From: Flexibacter flexilis DSM 6793
Lineage (GTDB): Bacteria; Bacteroidota; Bacteroidia; Cytophagales; Flexibacteraceae
DNA: 64,000 nucleotides
Assembly: GCF_900112255.1 (NCBI RefSeq)
Contig: NZ_FOLE01000009.1
Span: 140,082-204,081, forward strand
Direction of reading: 5' to 3'
Shown here: piece by piece, positions 46,005 through 56,900 of the stretch
Layout of the letters: each line of letters starts with the position of its first letter
Numbering within the stretch: position 1 is the first letter of the stretch
Program-made: the position numbers and the translations under genes
Notes under the pieces: model-generated
Told to the model about the DNA's origin: nothing
The model's database searches: none
What the model saw: the letters and a program-made list of their open reading frames with translations, nothing else

Positions 46005-46451
46005 ATGCCTAAGTTTCAGATATTAAAAGAAGGTGTAAATGAAGCAATTATTGCTTCTACAAACCAAAACATTGAGCATTATCTTTCACAACTTTTCGAC
46101 GAATACGAAATCGTGAAAGTAGATGATATTTATTCGTTTAGTTTCGGAACGGTTACAGTTTGTATTCGTGTAGTGCCTTGGCACAGCGAAGATGCCTTGG
46201 TTTCGGTATTCTCATATTTGGCCGAAAACGTAACTGTTTCAGAAGAATTTGCTAAAGAATTGTTGCATCTGAACGCAACCATTCCGTTTGGTAGCTTCGG
46301 GCTAAGCTTTGACTCAGTAGTATTTACTTACTCATTGCCAGCCAGTAACTTAGACTTTAGCGAATTTTCGGCAGCCGTTCAAACGGTAGCCTATATTGCT
46401 GACGAATACGACGAAATGGTAAAAGAAAAAGGCGGTATTGTTACGCTATAA
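46005..46451 (+). CDS. YbjN/DUF2170-like partner of PspA
   Basis: Encodes 148 residues, no signal peptide. The alpha/beta pattern (VNEAIIASTNQNIEHYLSQL ... VTVCIRVVPWHSEDALVSVF ... FAKELLHLNATIPFGSFGLS ... FTYSLPASNLDFSEFSAA ... VAYIADEYDEMVKEKGG) is that of type III chaperone-like folds such as YbjN and DUF2170 (YjfI). YjfI is known beside a PspA paralogue (YjfJ) in enterobacteria, so a PspA-linked role is likely. The exact family is uncertain. Confidence 0.68.
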   Translation: MPKFQILKEGVNEAIIASTNQNIEHYLSQLFDEYEIVKVDDIYSFSFGTVTVCIRVVPWHSEDALVSVFSYLAENVTVSEEFAKELLHLNATIPFGSFGLSFDSVVFTYSLPASNLDFSEFSAAVQTVAYIADEYDEMVKEKGGIVTL

Positions 46452-46470
46452 TTTTGCCCTAAAAAGATAG

Positions 46471-46509
46471 AAAATGCCTCTGTTTACTTTGGTGAGTCAG
46501 AGGCATTTT
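46471..46509. terminator. Bidirectional terminator
   Basis: A 12-bp perfect stem (46471-46482 with 46498-46509, AAAATGCCTCTG) lies between the YbjN-like gene and the convergent carbonic anhydrase gene. Confidence 0.92.
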
Positions 46510-46513
46510 TGTT

Positions 46514-47176
46514 TTATTTCTTCTCTTCTTCGGCTTTGAAGTCAAATTTATAAATGTCGTCGAGACTATTGTTACTTTTGAGCGTAAAATCCAGATTTTT
46601 GATAAGCCCATTTCCCAAATCATAAACCCAGCCATGTAACACAGGTGATGGGCCTTCTTGCCATGCGCGTTGGATTGATGTAATCTTCGATAAGTTATAC
46701 ACTTGCTCCAAAACATTTAATTCACTTAGACGATTGGCTCTTATATTTTCGTCTTCGATGGCCTCCAATTCGCGGTCGTGCAGGCGGTACACTTCTTTGA
46801 TATTACTGAGCCAGTTATCCAAAATACCAACGGTACTGTTGCTCATGGCAGCTCTTACACCTCCGCATTGATAATGGCCACAAACAATAATGTGCTTTAC
46901 TTTCAACACACGAACGGCATAATCAACCACACTCAATACATTCATATCGGTATTAACGACCAAGTTGGCAATGTTGCGGTGTACGAAAAGTTCGCCTGGC
47001 TCTGCACCCGAAATGCTTTCGGCAGGTACGCGGCTGTCCGAGCAACCTATCCACAAGATAGAAGGCGATTGCCCTTGCGATAAATCCTCAAAATAACTGG
47101 GGTCTGTTTTGAGGCGTTCCTCCACCCACTGTTTATTGTTGTCTAAGAGTTGATGTATGATGCTGCTGTCTGTCAT
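46514..47176 (-). CDS. Beta-carbonic anhydrase
   Basis: Encodes 220 residues from ATG 47176; the frame reaches a TTG at 47197 but the ATG is preferred. Zinc ligands are Cys in LWIGCSDSRVP (with the Asp-Arg dyad), and His and Cys in IIVCGHYQCGGVRAAM. GELFVHRNIANLV is the conserved active-site strand. It interconverts CO2 and bicarbonate, useful for carboxylases such as carbamoyl-phosphate synthase. Cytoplasmic, no signal peptide. Monocistronic. Confidence 0.95.
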   Translation of the reverse strand: MTDSSIIHQLLDNNKQWVEERLKTDPSYFEDLSQGQSPSILWIGCSDSRVPAESISGAEPGELFVHRNIANLVVNTDMNVLSVVDYAVRVLKVKHIIVCGHYQCGGVRAAMSNSTVGILDNWLSNIKEVYRLHDRELEAIEDENIRANRLSELNVLEQVYNLSKITSIQRAWQEGPSPVLHGWVYDLGNGLIKNLDFTLKSNNSLDDIYKFDFKAEEEKK

Positions 47177-47291
47177 ATAAAATTGATTGGGTGTCAAATG
47201 TTGTTGCTCATTGAAAATAGATTCTTACAAAAATATAGCAAAAAGTTAAAGGGTAAGTATTTTTTATACAAAATTTATAAAATCTAAATCG

Positions 47292-47320
47292 TTTGCCCTA
47301 CTTTTCATTTAATATATTTG
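47292..47320 (+). promoter_or_regulatory. Promoter for the DUF1573 protein gene
   Basis: TTTG at 47292-47295, 17 bases, then TATATTTG at 47313-47320 match the phylum consensus. The leader would be about 115 bases. Confidence 0.5.
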
Positions 47321-47441
47321 CAAATATTACTTGAATAAATTTTGACTAAAATGTTTGAACTTTTTAACCGATAAATTGTTGTTTAACACTGTTTTAGTAT
47401 CTTATTTATTCACTAAAATTATAAAATAATACTATAAAAAT

Positions 47442-48704
47442 ATGAATAAACAAGTCATTGCCTTTTCATTTGTTTTGGCGAGCCTGACGGCTACCGCACA
47501 GCCTTTGCGTTCGTTGGTAGCACCAACGCCTCAGCCTGCCGCTACACAACAACCTGTTAATGTTGCTCCCGTTCAAAACACACAACCTGTTATTGAATTT
47601 GAGAAATTAAAACATGATTTCGGGACAATTCGTGAAGAAGGTGGGCCACAGAAATACCGCTTTGTTTTTACCAACAAAGGAAAATCGCCTTTGAATATTA
47701 AAAACGTACAGGCTTCGTGCGGTTGCACTACGCCCGACTGGACAAAAACGCCAGTAGCTCCAGGCAAAAAAGGTTTTGTGGAAGCTGCCTACGATCCGAA
47801 TCATAGACCAGGTAATTTTGATAAACAATTGACCGTGACCAGTGATGCAACTGCGCCAGTAATCGTGTTGGGCATAAAAGGAACGGTAACGCCGCGCGTG
47901 AAAACACCAGCAGATTTGTATCCTGATAGCTTAGGACTTACCAAAAAGTTGCGCATGGTGTCGCGCTACATGAACATGGGTCGCGTGTCGCCGTCCAAAC
48001 CTTCTACCGAAAAATTTGTAGTGTATAATGCTTCCGACTCGGCCATTTCGTTGGGTACAATTGCTAACTTGCCCAAACATTTGACCGCCAAAGTAGAACC
48101 TGCGGTTGTGTTACCAAAAGCAACGTCGGAAATTATCATAACCTATGACGCAAAAGTTCGTGGGGACTGGGGCTATACTAATGATGGTTTGCAACTTAGC
48201 TATGCCACCGTTCCGACCAAAGCCAAGAAAGCGGCCAAAAGTGGCAAAACTTCTTACAGTTACGATTTAGCGAAAGCCAACGCTCCTAAAAATTTGCCTT
48301 TGTCGGTGGTAGCCACCATCGAAGAAGAGCCGCGTAAACTTTCGGAAGATGAAGCAGCCAAATCGCCAAAAATGATTTTTAACAAAAAAGAACACAATTT
48401 TGGAGATATTAAGTTGGGTGAAACGGTAAATACGGAGTTTGTATTTACCAACAAAGGCGGCGCACCATTGCAAATTTTCAAAACGAAAGCAAGTTGCGGC
48501 TGTACGGCTTCTTCGCCCGAAAAAACAACTTTAGCCCCAGGCGAAAGCAGCAATATTAAAGTTTCGTTTAATACAGTTGGCAAACACGAAGGCGACCAAC
48601 AACAATCGGTTACCATCTATACCAACGACCCGTCTGAGCCTACGCAAATGATTACTATCAAAGGAAAAGTAGTAAAAGCGGAAGCTATTAAACTAGAAAA
48701 ATAA
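47442..48704 (+). CDS. Exported protein with two DUF1573 domains
   Basis: Encodes 420 residues with a signal peptide ending at ATAQ and a Pro/Gln-rich linker. Two DUF1573 units (immunoglobulin-like) lie at ~55-140 and ~305-400. Each has the hallmark FEKLKHDFGTIREE or FNKKEHNFGDIKLGE, then a Cys pair ASCGCT, then a PG turn (APGKKG, APGESS). A middle beta domain lies between them. The domain occurs widely in Bacteroidota envelope proteins; function is not known. Terminator at 48731. Confidence 0.88.
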   Translation: MNKQVIAFSFVLASLTATAQPLRSLVAPTPQPAATQQPVNVAPVQNTQPVIEFEKLKHDFGTIREEGGPQKYRFVFTNKGKSPLNIKNVQASCGCTTPDWTKTPVAPGKKGFVEAAYDPNHRPGNFDKQLTVTSDATAPVIVLGIKGTVTPRVKTPADLYPDSLGLTKKLRMVSRYMNMGRVSPSKPSTEKFVVYNASDSAISLGTIANLPKHLTAKVEPAVVLPKATSEIIITYDAKVRGDWGYTNDGLQLSYATVPTKAKKAAKSGKTSYSYDLAKANAPKNLPLSVVATIEEEPRKLSEDEAAKSPKMIFNKKEHNFGDIKLGETVNTEFVFTNKGGAPLQIFKTKASCGCTASSPEKTTLAPGESSNIKVSFNTVGKHEGDQQQSVTIYTNDPSEPTQMITIKGKVVKAEAIKLEK

Positions 48705-48730
48705 TTGATTATCAGTTTTGATATAAAAAC

Positions 48731-48766
48731 AAAAAAGCGTGGCTTGTAAGAAGGCCACGCTTTTTT
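48731..48766. terminator. Bidirectional terminator
   Basis: A 13-bp perfect stem (48731-48743 with 48754-48766, core GCGTGGC), with A6/T6 ends, lies between the DUF1573 protein gene and argS. Confidence 0.93.
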
Positions 48767-48789
48767 GTTGCGATAAAATCAATCTTGGA

Positions 48790-50571
48790 TTACATGCGCG
48801 AGGGAACAGACACGCCGAGCAAGCCCATTGCTTTGCGCAATACTTTGGCTGTGAGTTCGGAAAGTGCCACGCGGAAGGCTTTTTGTTGTTCGGTTTCGGC
48901 AGAAAGTACAGGTACTTCGGCCACGAAACGGTTATACTCACGTGCCACGTCGTAGGCGTATGCCGCAATTGTCGCAGGTGAATAACTTTCGGCAGCCTCG
49001 CGGATTTTCTTAGGGAAGTCGGCAAGCAAAATAATTAACTCACGTTCAGCGGTTTGCAACGCTGGCAAATCCGAATAGTTGGCTTCCACTTGTTGTTCTT
49101 TGGCTTTGCGCAAAATCGAAGAAATACGCGCGTGCGTGTACTGAATGGCCGTTGCCGTATTGCCTTGTAACTCAATAGATTCTTCGGGGTTGAAAAGCAT
49201 ACGTTTCTTTGGCTCAACTTTCAGCAAGAAATATTTGATAGCCCCGATGCCAAGCATTTCGTACAATTCGGCGGCTTCTTGTTCGCTATAGTCGGCCACT
49301 TTGCCCAAAGCCAAGGTGCGTTCTTTGGCAGTGCTTACCATGTCGCCCATCAATTCATCGGCATCAACTACCGTTCCCTCTCTGGACTTCATTTTTCCCG
49401 AAGGCAAATCCACCATGCCATACGACAAGTGATACAAACCGTCGGCGTAGCTGCGGCCTAATTTTTTCAGGATTAAGAAAAGTACATTAAAATGGTAATC
49501 TTGCTCGTTACCAACCACATACACAGATTTTTGAGCAGCAAAATCCGCAAAACGCAAATCCGCTGTTCCCAAATCTTGGGTAATGTACACGGACGTGCCG
49601 TCGGCGCGAAGTACGAGTTTCTCGTCGAGGCCGTCGGCGGTCAGGTCAATCCAAACCGAGCCGTCAGGTTTACGGAAAAACACGCCTTTTTGTAGGCCTT
49701 CTTCCACGATGTCTTTGCCGAGCAGATAGGTATTGGACTCGTAATAATATTTATCAAAATTCACGCCCATGCGTTTGTACGTGGCCTCGAAACCTTCGTA
49801 AACCCATTCGTTCATTTGTTTCCAAAGTGCGACAGTAGCCTCGTGGCCGCGTTCCCAGTCTTGGAGCATGGCTTGCGCTTGCAACATAAGCGGAGCTTGT
49901 TTTTTTGCTTGGTCTTCGGCGATGCCTTGTGCTTTGAGGGCATCTACTTCGGCTTTGTAGTGTTTGTCAAACTCCACGTAGTATTTGCCGATAAGGTGGT
50001 CACCTTTCATGTTGGCAGACTGTGGCGTTTCGCCATTACCAAATTTTTGGTAGGCGAGCATTGACTTACAAATATGAATGCCTCTGTCGTTTATGATATT
50101 GGTTTTCACAACGTTATAACCTGCCGCCGCTAAAATTTGCGATACGGAAAAGCCCAAAAAGTTGTTGCGCAAGTGGCCTAAGTGCAAAGGCTTGTTCGTG
50201 TTGGGCGAAGAATATTCGACCATTACGGTTTGGTTGTTTTCGGGCAACTGACCAAAATCTGAAGCACTGGCCATCGTTTGAAACTGATGTTGCCAAACCG
50301 AGTCGGCTACGACCAAGTTCAAAAAGCCTTTCACTACATTAAAGCCACTGATTTCTGTCAGATTTTCTAATATAAATTGTCCTATTACTTTCCCTGTTTC
50401 TTCAGGATTTTTGCCAGATATTTTACCATACGGAAACGTAACGAAAGTGTATTGTCCTTCAAATTCTTTACGTGTAGGCTGCAAAGTTATATCGTGGGCT
50501 TCTAAAGAAGAGTTGAATAATTGCTTGAAAGCAAGGCTAATCCCAGCCTTAATGACATTTTCTATGTTCAT
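48790..50571 (-). CDS. argS: Arginine-tRNA ligase
   Basis: Encodes 593 residues. The N-terminal Add-1 domain is followed by VEYSSPNTNKPLHLGHLRNN with the HLGH form of HIGH, then YLGKD-type segments, VYVVGNEQDYHF, and LPSGKMKSREGTVVDADEL near the KMSKS position. The all-helical anticodon-binding domain ends in the conserved LGVSVPSRM. It charges tRNA-Arg. Monocistronic; upstream 50572-50915 is intergenic. Confidence 0.97.
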   Translation of the reverse strand: MNIENVIKAGISLAFKQLFNSSLEAHDITLQPTRKEFEGQYTFVTFPYGKISGKNPEETGKVIGQFILENLTEISGFNVVKGFLNLVVADSVWQHQFQTMASASDFGQLPENNQTVMVEYSSPNTNKPLHLGHLRNNFLGFSVSQILAAAGYNVVKTNIINDRGIHICKSMLAYQKFGNGETPQSANMKGDHLIGKYYVEFDKHYKAEVDALKAQGIAEDQAKKQAPLMLQAQAMLQDWERGHEATVALWKQMNEWVYEGFEATYKRMGVNFDKYYYESNTYLLGKDIVEEGLQKGVFFRKPDGSVWIDLTADGLDEKLVLRADGTSVYITQDLGTADLRFADFAAQKSVYVVGNEQDYHFNVLFLILKKLGRSYADGLYHLSYGMVDLPSGKMKSREGTVVDADELMGDMVSTAKERTLALGKVADYSEQEAAELYEMLGIGAIKYFLLKVEPKKRMLFNPEESIELQGNTATAIQYTHARISSILRKAKEQQVEANYSDLPALQTAERELIILLADFPKKIREAAESYSPATIAAYAYDVAREYNRFVAEVPVLSAETEQQKAFRVALSELTAKVLRKAMGLLGVSVPSRM

Positions 50572-50915
50572 GAGTTTGTGTAAATCTTTTGGGGTGCAAA
50601 TATGCGAATATTCGTGTTGACTGCGTTAATTATTTTCCGTAACAAAACACGCTTGAGTAATGTTATGTGTTAGCTCTTTGCTCTTTTTTAGTTTTTTGCA
50701 TAAAGAAAACTAAATATTTTTTTCTGTATAAAATAATGGCAGTAGGCGTATAAACCAGAATATACATTGGAAAACAAGGTGATAACCATTTTTTTATATT
50801 GTAATAGATAGTGTTATGTAGTGTATGATATTGTATTGAATGTTAGAGCTTTATAATATTAATAACAAAATTTTTCTAAATTTGCTTGATTAAATTAACT
50901 ATTAAATCTCTTTTT
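50572..50915. other. Divergent intergenic region, argS to surface protein gene
   Basis: 344 bases without coding character, very A+T-rich towards the surface protein gene. TAAATTTG at 50877-50884 is a probable -7 element for that gene, with the ATG 32 bases on. Nothing else is recognised. Confidence 0.5.
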
Positions 50916-53900
50916 ATGAAAAAAATGAAACTCTTTCATTTTTTCTATGTATTCTTTATGCTGGTGTCCGTAGGGGCACAGGCTACGAGTTATACGTGGA
51001 ATGGTTCTGTATCGTCGGCTTGGAGCAATCCGAGCAACTGGACACCCAATTCGGGCGTGCCTTCTGCCACAGATGACATCGTGATTGTCTCGGCAGCTAA
51101 TGTGCCACAATATAATGGTGTTTCGGGTGGCTGCACCAATCTTACCCTTACATCAGGTACACTTGATTTGGGTAGCTTCGCATTTACAGTAAGCGGCAAT
51201 GCTACGTTTACGTTGGGCACTATTAAGAACGGTTCGTTTGTCGTGTCGGGTGCGACCACAGCATTGTTTGGCTCGGTAGGGCCAATTGTTTTTGACTGTC
51301 CAGTAAGTATTACAGCACAGACAATGGCCGTGCGTAATGCTACATTTAACAATACGGTTACGCTCACCAAAACAGGCAGTAGTAATGATAATAGTGTAGG
51401 AAATAATACGTTTATGGGGGCTACTACCATCAATAATAGCGGTAGTGGTTACTTTTTATTTGGGAGCAGTTCGCCTGATAATTTTCAGGGTGCTGTTACG
51501 GTAAACAATATGGGTTCTTCGTCTGTACACTTGGCTTATGGCTCATTGGGTAATACATTTGGTTCTACATTAACCATCAATCAAAATAGTACGGGAAGTA
51601 CGACTAATAGTATTGTTTCGGTTGGTAGAGGCAATAACAGTTCGGCCACAATTGCTGGAGTTACCACATTTAATGGAGCATCTGCGGCAGCGGGAAGTTT
51701 GATAGAGCTAGGCAGTGGAAACGGCTGTAACTTGCAATTTAACTCGGCAGTCAATATTACGCAAGCTAGTACAGGTACAGGAGACCATGATGTAAGTATT
51801 GCTAATACGTCAGGTACAGTCGTATTTAATGGTGCGTTTACTTATATAAATACGTCGTCTGGTTGTAATAATTCACGATTTTATATAGCAGAAAGTAATT
51901 CGGCGGGTAATGTTACATTCAATGGAGATTTTACGTACAACAGTAGTTCTTCGGCAGTGGCAAGTTCTTATATGCGTATTCTCAGAGGTAATGTAGCTTT
52001 TAATGAAAACATAATAGTAAGCAGTACTGCTACGGGTGCAGGAACTATCGGTGCGTATTTCGGTTGGACCAGTACTTATACAGGTATAGTTACTTTGGCT
52101 TCGGGTAAAACGGTAAGTATTGGAGCTGATGGTTTTAATAGAGGTACTCTTAAGTTTGAGAACTTTAAGCAGTTGGGAGCGACAGCTCAAAATATTACAC
52201 TTACAGGTACAGCCGCTTTGTACTCGGAGACCAATACTGTTTGGAATGCCGATGTAAATTTTAAAGCACCGCAACTGTATTTAAATGGAGCTACCTATAA
52301 TGGAGTGGCTATATTGGAGAAAAATGGTACAACGGATAATGCTGGTGATGGCGGTAATACGTTTAATGGGCTAACAACCATTACGAGCAGTGGTTCGGGT
52401 AGTTTGAGGACAGGAAATCTTAATGCGGACGTGTTTAATGCTGCTGTTACGTTTAACAATACAGGAACACACGCTATGTATATAGCTTATAACCACACTG
52501 GTCAGACTACGACCTTTGCTTCGACCGCTACTTTTAATTCCAATAAAACAGCATCGATGGGTTCTACAGCAGGTTTTGTTATTGCAGAGAGTGTTGGTAA
52601 TGTGGTGTTTAACGGAGCTGTTGTATTTAATGTGGACGGCGGAGGAGTAGAGTCTGATATCCGTTTGGGTAATCCAGCATGGGCAACAGGTATCTCTACG
52701 TTGACTTTCAATGACAAACTTACGGTCAATGTAACGAATAGCAACACAATAACGGAAGTCTATTTGGGCTTTGATAAAGGTATCTGCATCTTCAATGAAG
52801 ATGTTGAGCTAACGAATACAGGAGGTGGTCGAGGTATTTATTTTAGCTCGGGTTCATTATCCACATGTACTTTGGCGGCAGGCAAAAAAGTTTTGATAGG
52901 AGCAGCAGGTTTTAATGCAGGGACTTTGAGTATTTATCGTTTTATGCAGGTTGGCAGTACAGCGCAAGCCATTACTTTGACAGGTACAGCGTCATTGATT
53001 TTGGGTACAGGTAGTGTTTGGAATGGTGATGTTAATTTTGTTTCGCCGCAACTGTATTTGAGTGGAGCTACCTATAATGGGGTAGCAATATTGGAGAAAA
53101 ATGGCGCAACGGATAACGCTGGTGATGGCGGAAATACCTTTAATGGCCTGACCACAATTAACAATAGTGGTACAGGATACTTGCTTACGGGATATGTTAA
53201 TGCTGATGCGTTTAATGCAGCCGTTACATTTAACAATACAAGTGCGCATGCTATTTATGTTGCACATAACCATACTGGTCAGACTACTACCTTTGCTTCG
53301 ACTGCTACTTTTAATGCCAACAAAACAGCTTCTACGGGTTCTGTTATGGCTTTTATGATTGCGGAAAGTACTGCGGATGTGGTGTTTAATGGAGATGTGG
53401 TATTTAATGTGGATGGTGGAACCATAGAATCTGATATTCGTTTGGGCAATCCTGCATGGACGGGAGGAGTCTCTACGTTGATTTTTAATGGTAAGCTTAC
53501 GGTCAATGTAACAAATAGCCACCCAACAACAGAGGTGTATTTGGGTTATGATAAAGGAGTGTGCAATTTTAATGAAGACATAGAACTAACCAATACAGGA
53601 GGTAGTCGAGGAATTTATTTTAGTTCTGGTACACTTGCGACTTGCACTTTGGCCAGCGGCAAAAAACTATTGATAGGAGCAGCAGGTTTTAATACGGGAA
53701 CTTTGAGTATTTATCGTTTTACGCAGGTTGGCAACACGGCGCAAGCCATTACTTTGACAGGCGCAGCTGTTCTGGTTTTGGGTACTAGTAGTGTTTGGAA
53801 TGGTGATGTAAACTTTGTGGCACCGCAACTGTATTTGCACGGTACTATTTATAATGGTGTAGCAACTTTGGAGAAAAATGGCGCAACAGACAATTGGGGT

Positions 53901-56900
53901 GATGGCGGCAATACCTTTAATGGGCTAACCACAATTACAAACAGTGGTACAGGATATTTGCTTACAGGTGGTACTAATGCCGATGCATTTAATGCTGCTG
54001 TTACGTTTAATAATACAGGGGCACATGCTATTTACGTTGCGCATAGGCACACAGGCCAAACCACAACTTTTGCGTCCGATGTGGTCTTTAATAGTAATAA
54101 AACAAGTATTGCAGGCTCTTCTGTCGCATTTTTCATTACAGAAGGTAATGCTAATGTTAGTTTTAATGGGGCTGTAACTTTTAACATTCTTGGTGCGATG
54201 CGTTCGGATGTTAGGGTTGGTAATAATGCGAGTGCCAATGGTACCTTTAATGGAAAAGTAACAGTCAATAGCAATTCATCTGCTTCTACTAGTATTACTT
54301 TTGGCTTGTCAAGTCCTGTTATTTTTAATGATAATATAGAGGTTACGAATACGGGTTTGACCAATATTGCTTTTGGGGCTAGTTCAGCTACCTCTTCAGC
54401 GATGTTAGCCGATGGCAAAACCGTTACGATTGGTGCTGCTGGTTTTTCGGGTGGCTCATTGTCGTTTATCCGCTTTACGCAAGTTGGTAACACGGCGCAA
54501 ACTTTAACCCTGACGGGTACAGCTTTACTTACACTTGGTATAGCCTCTACTTGGAATGCCAATGTAGATTTTAAAGCACCTCAGTTATTATTGGCAAATA
54601 CTGTTTATAATGGTGTTACTGTATTAGAGAAAACAGGAGCAAGTGATAATCACTCCAGCGGTGGCAATACCTTTAATGGTGTAACGACAATTACCAATAG
54701 TGGCTCTGGTTATTTGCTAGTTGGGGGTACAAATCCTGACTTTTTTAATGCGTTTACCACTTTTAATAATACGGGTGCAAATGCCATTTATATTGCTTAT
54801 AGTCATAGTGGCCAGATGACTGTATTCGCTTCAGATGTAGTGTTTAATAGTAATAAAACAGCATCAACAGGCTCTAACACGACATTTTTTATAACAGAAA
54901 CTGCTGCCAATATAAGGTTTAATGGGACTGTAACTTTTAATATACTGGGTGCTGTGCGTTCAGATGTGAGAGTTGGTAATGGAACTGGAAGTGTCAATAC
55001 TTTTATGGGTAAGGTTACTGTAAATAATAGTAATACGAATGCTTCCACGGTTATCAATTTACCCATCAATGGTACAGCTTTATTTAATGATAACATTGAG
55101 CTTACCAACGTAGGTGGCGGTGTTGTGCCTATTACATTTTGTAACAATGCTTCTGCTTCGGCTACTTTAGCCGATGGTAAAACAATAACGGTTGGTGCTG
55201 CTGGATTTGATTCAGGAACATTAAATATCTATCGTTTTACGCAACAAGGCACTACTCCTCAAGCCTTAACTTTTACGGGGACAGCCACGCTGGTGGTTTC
55301 GACAGGTACGGTTTGGAATGGCAATGTAAACTTTTCTGCTCCGAATGTTTATTTAAGTAATACCCTTTATAATGGTACAAGCCTTATTTCCAAAACAGGT
55401 AGTGGAGCCAATAACAGTAGCGGTGGTAATACGTTTGTGGGCGTTTCTAATATTCGTAATACAGCTAGTGGGATAATTCGTTTGGCTAATACAGCACCAG
55501 ATATTTTTACAACTGATTTTACGGCTGATAACGTAGGATCGGGTAGCATGGAATTGGCATACGGTTCGGCTGGAAACGTTTTTGGTGGTACTACAACAAT
55601 TAATAATACAACAAGTGGTGCTAATCCCACTAGCTCTATTGCTGTTGCTAGTGGGGCAACAGCTACATTTGCGGGGACTACGATTATTAATAACACTCCT
55701 ATGGGTAATAGCAGTACATTCCATTTAGGACATAATGGAGCTACTGTTACTTTTAATGCGCCGCTGACAATTAATCATGGTGCTACAAGCCTTGGTTCTC
55801 ATGATTTTTATATAAATTCAATAGGAACAGGTATCTATAATGCAGATGTAGTTATGAATAACACTTCTACGGGTGGATCTAATTCTAGACTTTATATAGG
55901 AGAATCTAGCAATAGTGCTACTACTGCATTTAATGGAAACTTTACTTTCAATAATACAAGTACAGCGACATCCGAATCTTATTTGCGTATATTAAGAGGT
56001 ACAGCATTCTTTAATGGAAATATAAATCTTACCAACACGGCCATAGCCTCAGCCTCTAATGGCTTTTTGGTAGGTTGGAGTGGGTATAATGGGAATGCAG
56101 CGTTAGCAGACACGAAGACGTTTAATGTCGGAACATTTAATACGGGTATGATTCGTTTATACCGTTTCACGCAATTAGGCACTACGCCGCAAAACATTAA
56201 TTTGACGGGCAGTGCTCGTTTAGAAATTGGTCTGGCGGGTTACAGTAGTACCATGAACGGAAATTTGACTTCTTCTGTGGTTGATGGGGCTATTTCATTA
56301 AATGGTTCTACTTTTAATGGTTCTGTCTCCGCGATCACTTCTGGCGCAAACTCTTCTATGGCGTTTACGAGTAATATTTTTAATGGAGCAATAAACTATA
56401 CTTCTCCATCACAGAGGTTTACGGGCAACACGTTCAATGGAACGGTGGCTATCACGAAGACTGGAACATCAAACAATGATAGCAACGGCGGTAATATCTA
56501 TAATAGCTCGGCAAACTTTACAGTTACCAATACAGGGCGTTTGAGACTCGGTAGTACCGCTGCCGACGACTACAATGGTAATGTTACTTTCCTTCAAAAT
56601 GGCACTGGTTTGCTATTACCAGCTTATACTAATGCTTCTACGTTTGCAGGCAATATTTCGACGATTGGTTCTGGAAATGCGATTACTTTTTCGAGTAGTG
56701 GCGGCACTGTTATTTTAGATGGTGCGGCAGACCAAACTTGGAGTGGTGACGTAGTCAAAGCCCCTGCTGTTAGTCGTTTAACAATTGCTACTAGCAACAA
56801 TTCAAATCTAAATCTAGCAGTTCCTTTAACCATTTCTACTACACTTACGCTGACAAGTGGCCTGATTAATACTTCTGCTACTAATTTGCTTATTATGGCC

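Noticed and set aside
51400..56500. Possible CRISPR or satellite array
   Set aside because: Repeats are ~760-950 bases, coding and in frame; there are no short direct repeats with unique spacers.
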